This document shows, piece by piece, positions 63,243-64,000 of a stretch of 64,000 nucleotides of DNA. The position numbers and the translations under genes were made by a program. Under the pieces are notes generated by a model, which did not search any database, was not told where the DNA came from, and saw only the letters and a program-made list of their open reading frames with translations. How positions within the stretch are numbered: the stretch's first letter is position 1; every line of letters begins with the position of its first letter. Location of the stretch: NCBI GenBank assembly GCA_016704325.1, contig JADJAG010000006.1:1-64000 (forward strand). The letters are read 5' to 3'. This DNA is from Chitinophagaceae bacterium. GTDB lineage: Bacteria > Bacteroidota > Bacteroidia > Chitinophagales > UBA10324.

Positions 63243-64000
63243 GGAAATTCCTTAGAATTATTTGCATACTCGTAGGTGTATTGTTTATCGTTTCCGGATT
63301 TGTTAAAGCCGTTGACCCGGTCGGTTTCTCCATTAAACTGGATGAGTATTTTGAAGTATTTGCTGCGGATACAGAAAGCGTTGGTTTTATTTCCGCGTTT
63401 TTTCTATGGCTTACCAATATTTCGATTTACCTGTCAATGTTTTTTTGTGTGCTGGAGATGGTGCTTGGGTTTATGCTGGTCTTCGGAATACGCATGGAAC
63501 TCACGTCGTGGCTGTTGCTTTTAATCATCGTGTTTTTTACATGGCTTACCGGGTATTCTGCTGTTACCGGAAAAGTAACGGATTGCGGTTGTTTTGGCGA
63601 TGCCATGAAACTTACGCCCTGGCAATCCTTTAATAAGGATATCGTATTGATGGTCTTTATTTTGATCATTTTTGCCTTCCGGCAGAAAATTAAACCGGTC
63701 TTTGAAGGCAAATACACCTCAACATTATTGCTTACCGTTTTTACGGTGGCCTCGTCTTATCTCACAATTTATTGTTATCAGCATCTGCCGATCATAGATT
63801 TCAGAGCTTATAAAGTAGGTAATGATATCAGGGAGCAAATGACTTTGCCGGAAGGTAAGGTGCCTGATCAATATGTAACTATACTTACCTATAAGAATAA
63901 GGCTACTGGTGAAGTGGGTGACTATGTGATGACGAATAACAATGAAACGCAGGCAGCCTGGTTCAGCGAAAGAAACCTTCGTTCGCTGCCCTGGCAGGAT
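63239..64000 (+). CDS. DoxX-like membrane protein, incomplete at the window end
   Basis: Starts at ATG 63239, overlapping the DUF1599 stop by four bases, and stays open to 64000 (at least 254 residues). Four or so hydrophobic helices at the N-terminus (FLRIICILVGVLFIVSGFVKA, ISIYLSMFFCVLEMVLGFML, SWLLLLIIVFFTWLTGYSAV, IVLMVFILIIFAF) fit the DoxX/MauE-like BT_3928 group. The segment VTDCGCFGDAMKLTPWQSF is its typical signature. A soluble C-terminal part follows. The role may be in redox or sulfur chemistry; unproven. The 3' end lies beyond the window. Confidence 0.8.
   Translation, partial: MRKFLRIICILVGVLFIVSGFVKAVDPVGFSIKLDEYFEVFAADTESVGFISAFFLWLTNISIYLSMFFCVLEMVLGFMLVFGIRMELTSWLLLLIIVFFTWLTGYSAVTGKVTDCGCFGDAMKLTPWQSFNKDIVLMVFILIIFAFRQKIKPVFEGKYTSTLLLTVFTVASSYLTIYCYQHLPIIDFRAYKVGNDIREQMTLPEGKVPDQYVTILTYKNKATGEVGDYVMTNNNETQAAWFSERNLRSLPWQD

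Noticed and set aside
1..64000. Prophage, insertion sequence or integron
   Set aside because: No integrase, transposase, capsid, terminase or attachment-site pair was found on either strand.

Overview
The window looks like a chromosomal segment of a Bacteroidota bacterium, most like the Chitinophagales/Saprospirales-Sphingobacteriales side of the phylum. The evidence is several secreted proteins with type IX secretion (T9SS) sorting tails of both type A and type B, promoter-like TAnnTTTG boxes, a folP-cdaA pair divergent from a DUF1599-DoxX pair, and a futalosine-type menaquinone gene. The genus cannot be named from the sequence alone. No phage, insertion sequence with transposase, or CRISPR array was found; mobile DNA is limited to short non-coding repeats.

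Layout. 1-6.3 kb is a conserved core region: a SpoT/RelA gene (minus), a NarL-type response regulator, tRNA-Leu, then tig-clpP-clpX. Almost every gene here is broken by single-base indels, several of them one base short in homopolymer runs, so these are probably sequencing errors at a contig end rather than pseudogenes. 6.3-13.5 kb holds a cupin, tRNA-Arg, a block of 58-bp palindrome-containing repeats, a second NarL-type regulator and a giant T9SS surface protein. 13.6-18.5 kb holds a HipT-like kinase plus HipS-like small protein (a candidate HipBST-related module in reversed order and without a recognisable HipB) and a large ligand-sensing histidine kinase. 18.7-31 kb is mixed: a thioredoxin-fold DUF255 protein, a truncated copy of a radical SAM gene, a WG-repeat lipoprotein, a TPR/transglutaminase-like protein, a sulfatase, a HAD phosphatase lipoprotein, the intact radical SAM gene and an agmatinase-family enzyme. 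31.2-43.2 kb is housekeeping: cytochrome c maturation (ccmE-ccmF), ferredoxin-iscX, a KdsC-like phosphatase, a UbiA prenyltransferase, futalosine hydrolase, a QueD/PTPS-like protein and folE, two tandem fabD genes, a thioesterase and a methyltransferase. 43.7-60.8 kb is rich in exported proteins: four T9SS cargo proteins, an M43 metalloprotease, an S9 peptidase, and a GlcNAc-related set (PIG-L deacetylase, GH20 hexosaminidase, ROK kinase). 61-64 kb has cdaA, folP, DUF1599 and a DoxX-like gene running off the end.

How the genes fit together. tig-clpP-clpX is a protein folding and proteolysis operon. ccmE-ccmF serve haem attachment to c-type cytochromes. The GH20 and ROK genes are almost fused (one base apart) and suggest outer-membrane or periplasmic release of GlcNAc followed by cytoplasmic phosphorylation, with a convergent PIG-L deacetylase. 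Three copies of a 170-200 bp element with terminal inverted repeats near GGGTGTACGACAATT (29487-29656, 39555-39730, 43316-43518) form a non-coding MITE-like family. Two eroded T9SS tails (7104-7322, 24718-25090) and a truncated radical SAM gene (21013-21416) are fossils of gene turnover.

The most unusual items are the HipT/HipS-like pair, the MITE family, the repeat block at 7.5-7.8 kb, the 76%-like duplicated radical SAM N-terminus flanking a 7.7-kb gene block, the CxxxY-type CcmE and a promoter-preceded 19-codon ORF at 42400-42459. None is proven to be a new system.
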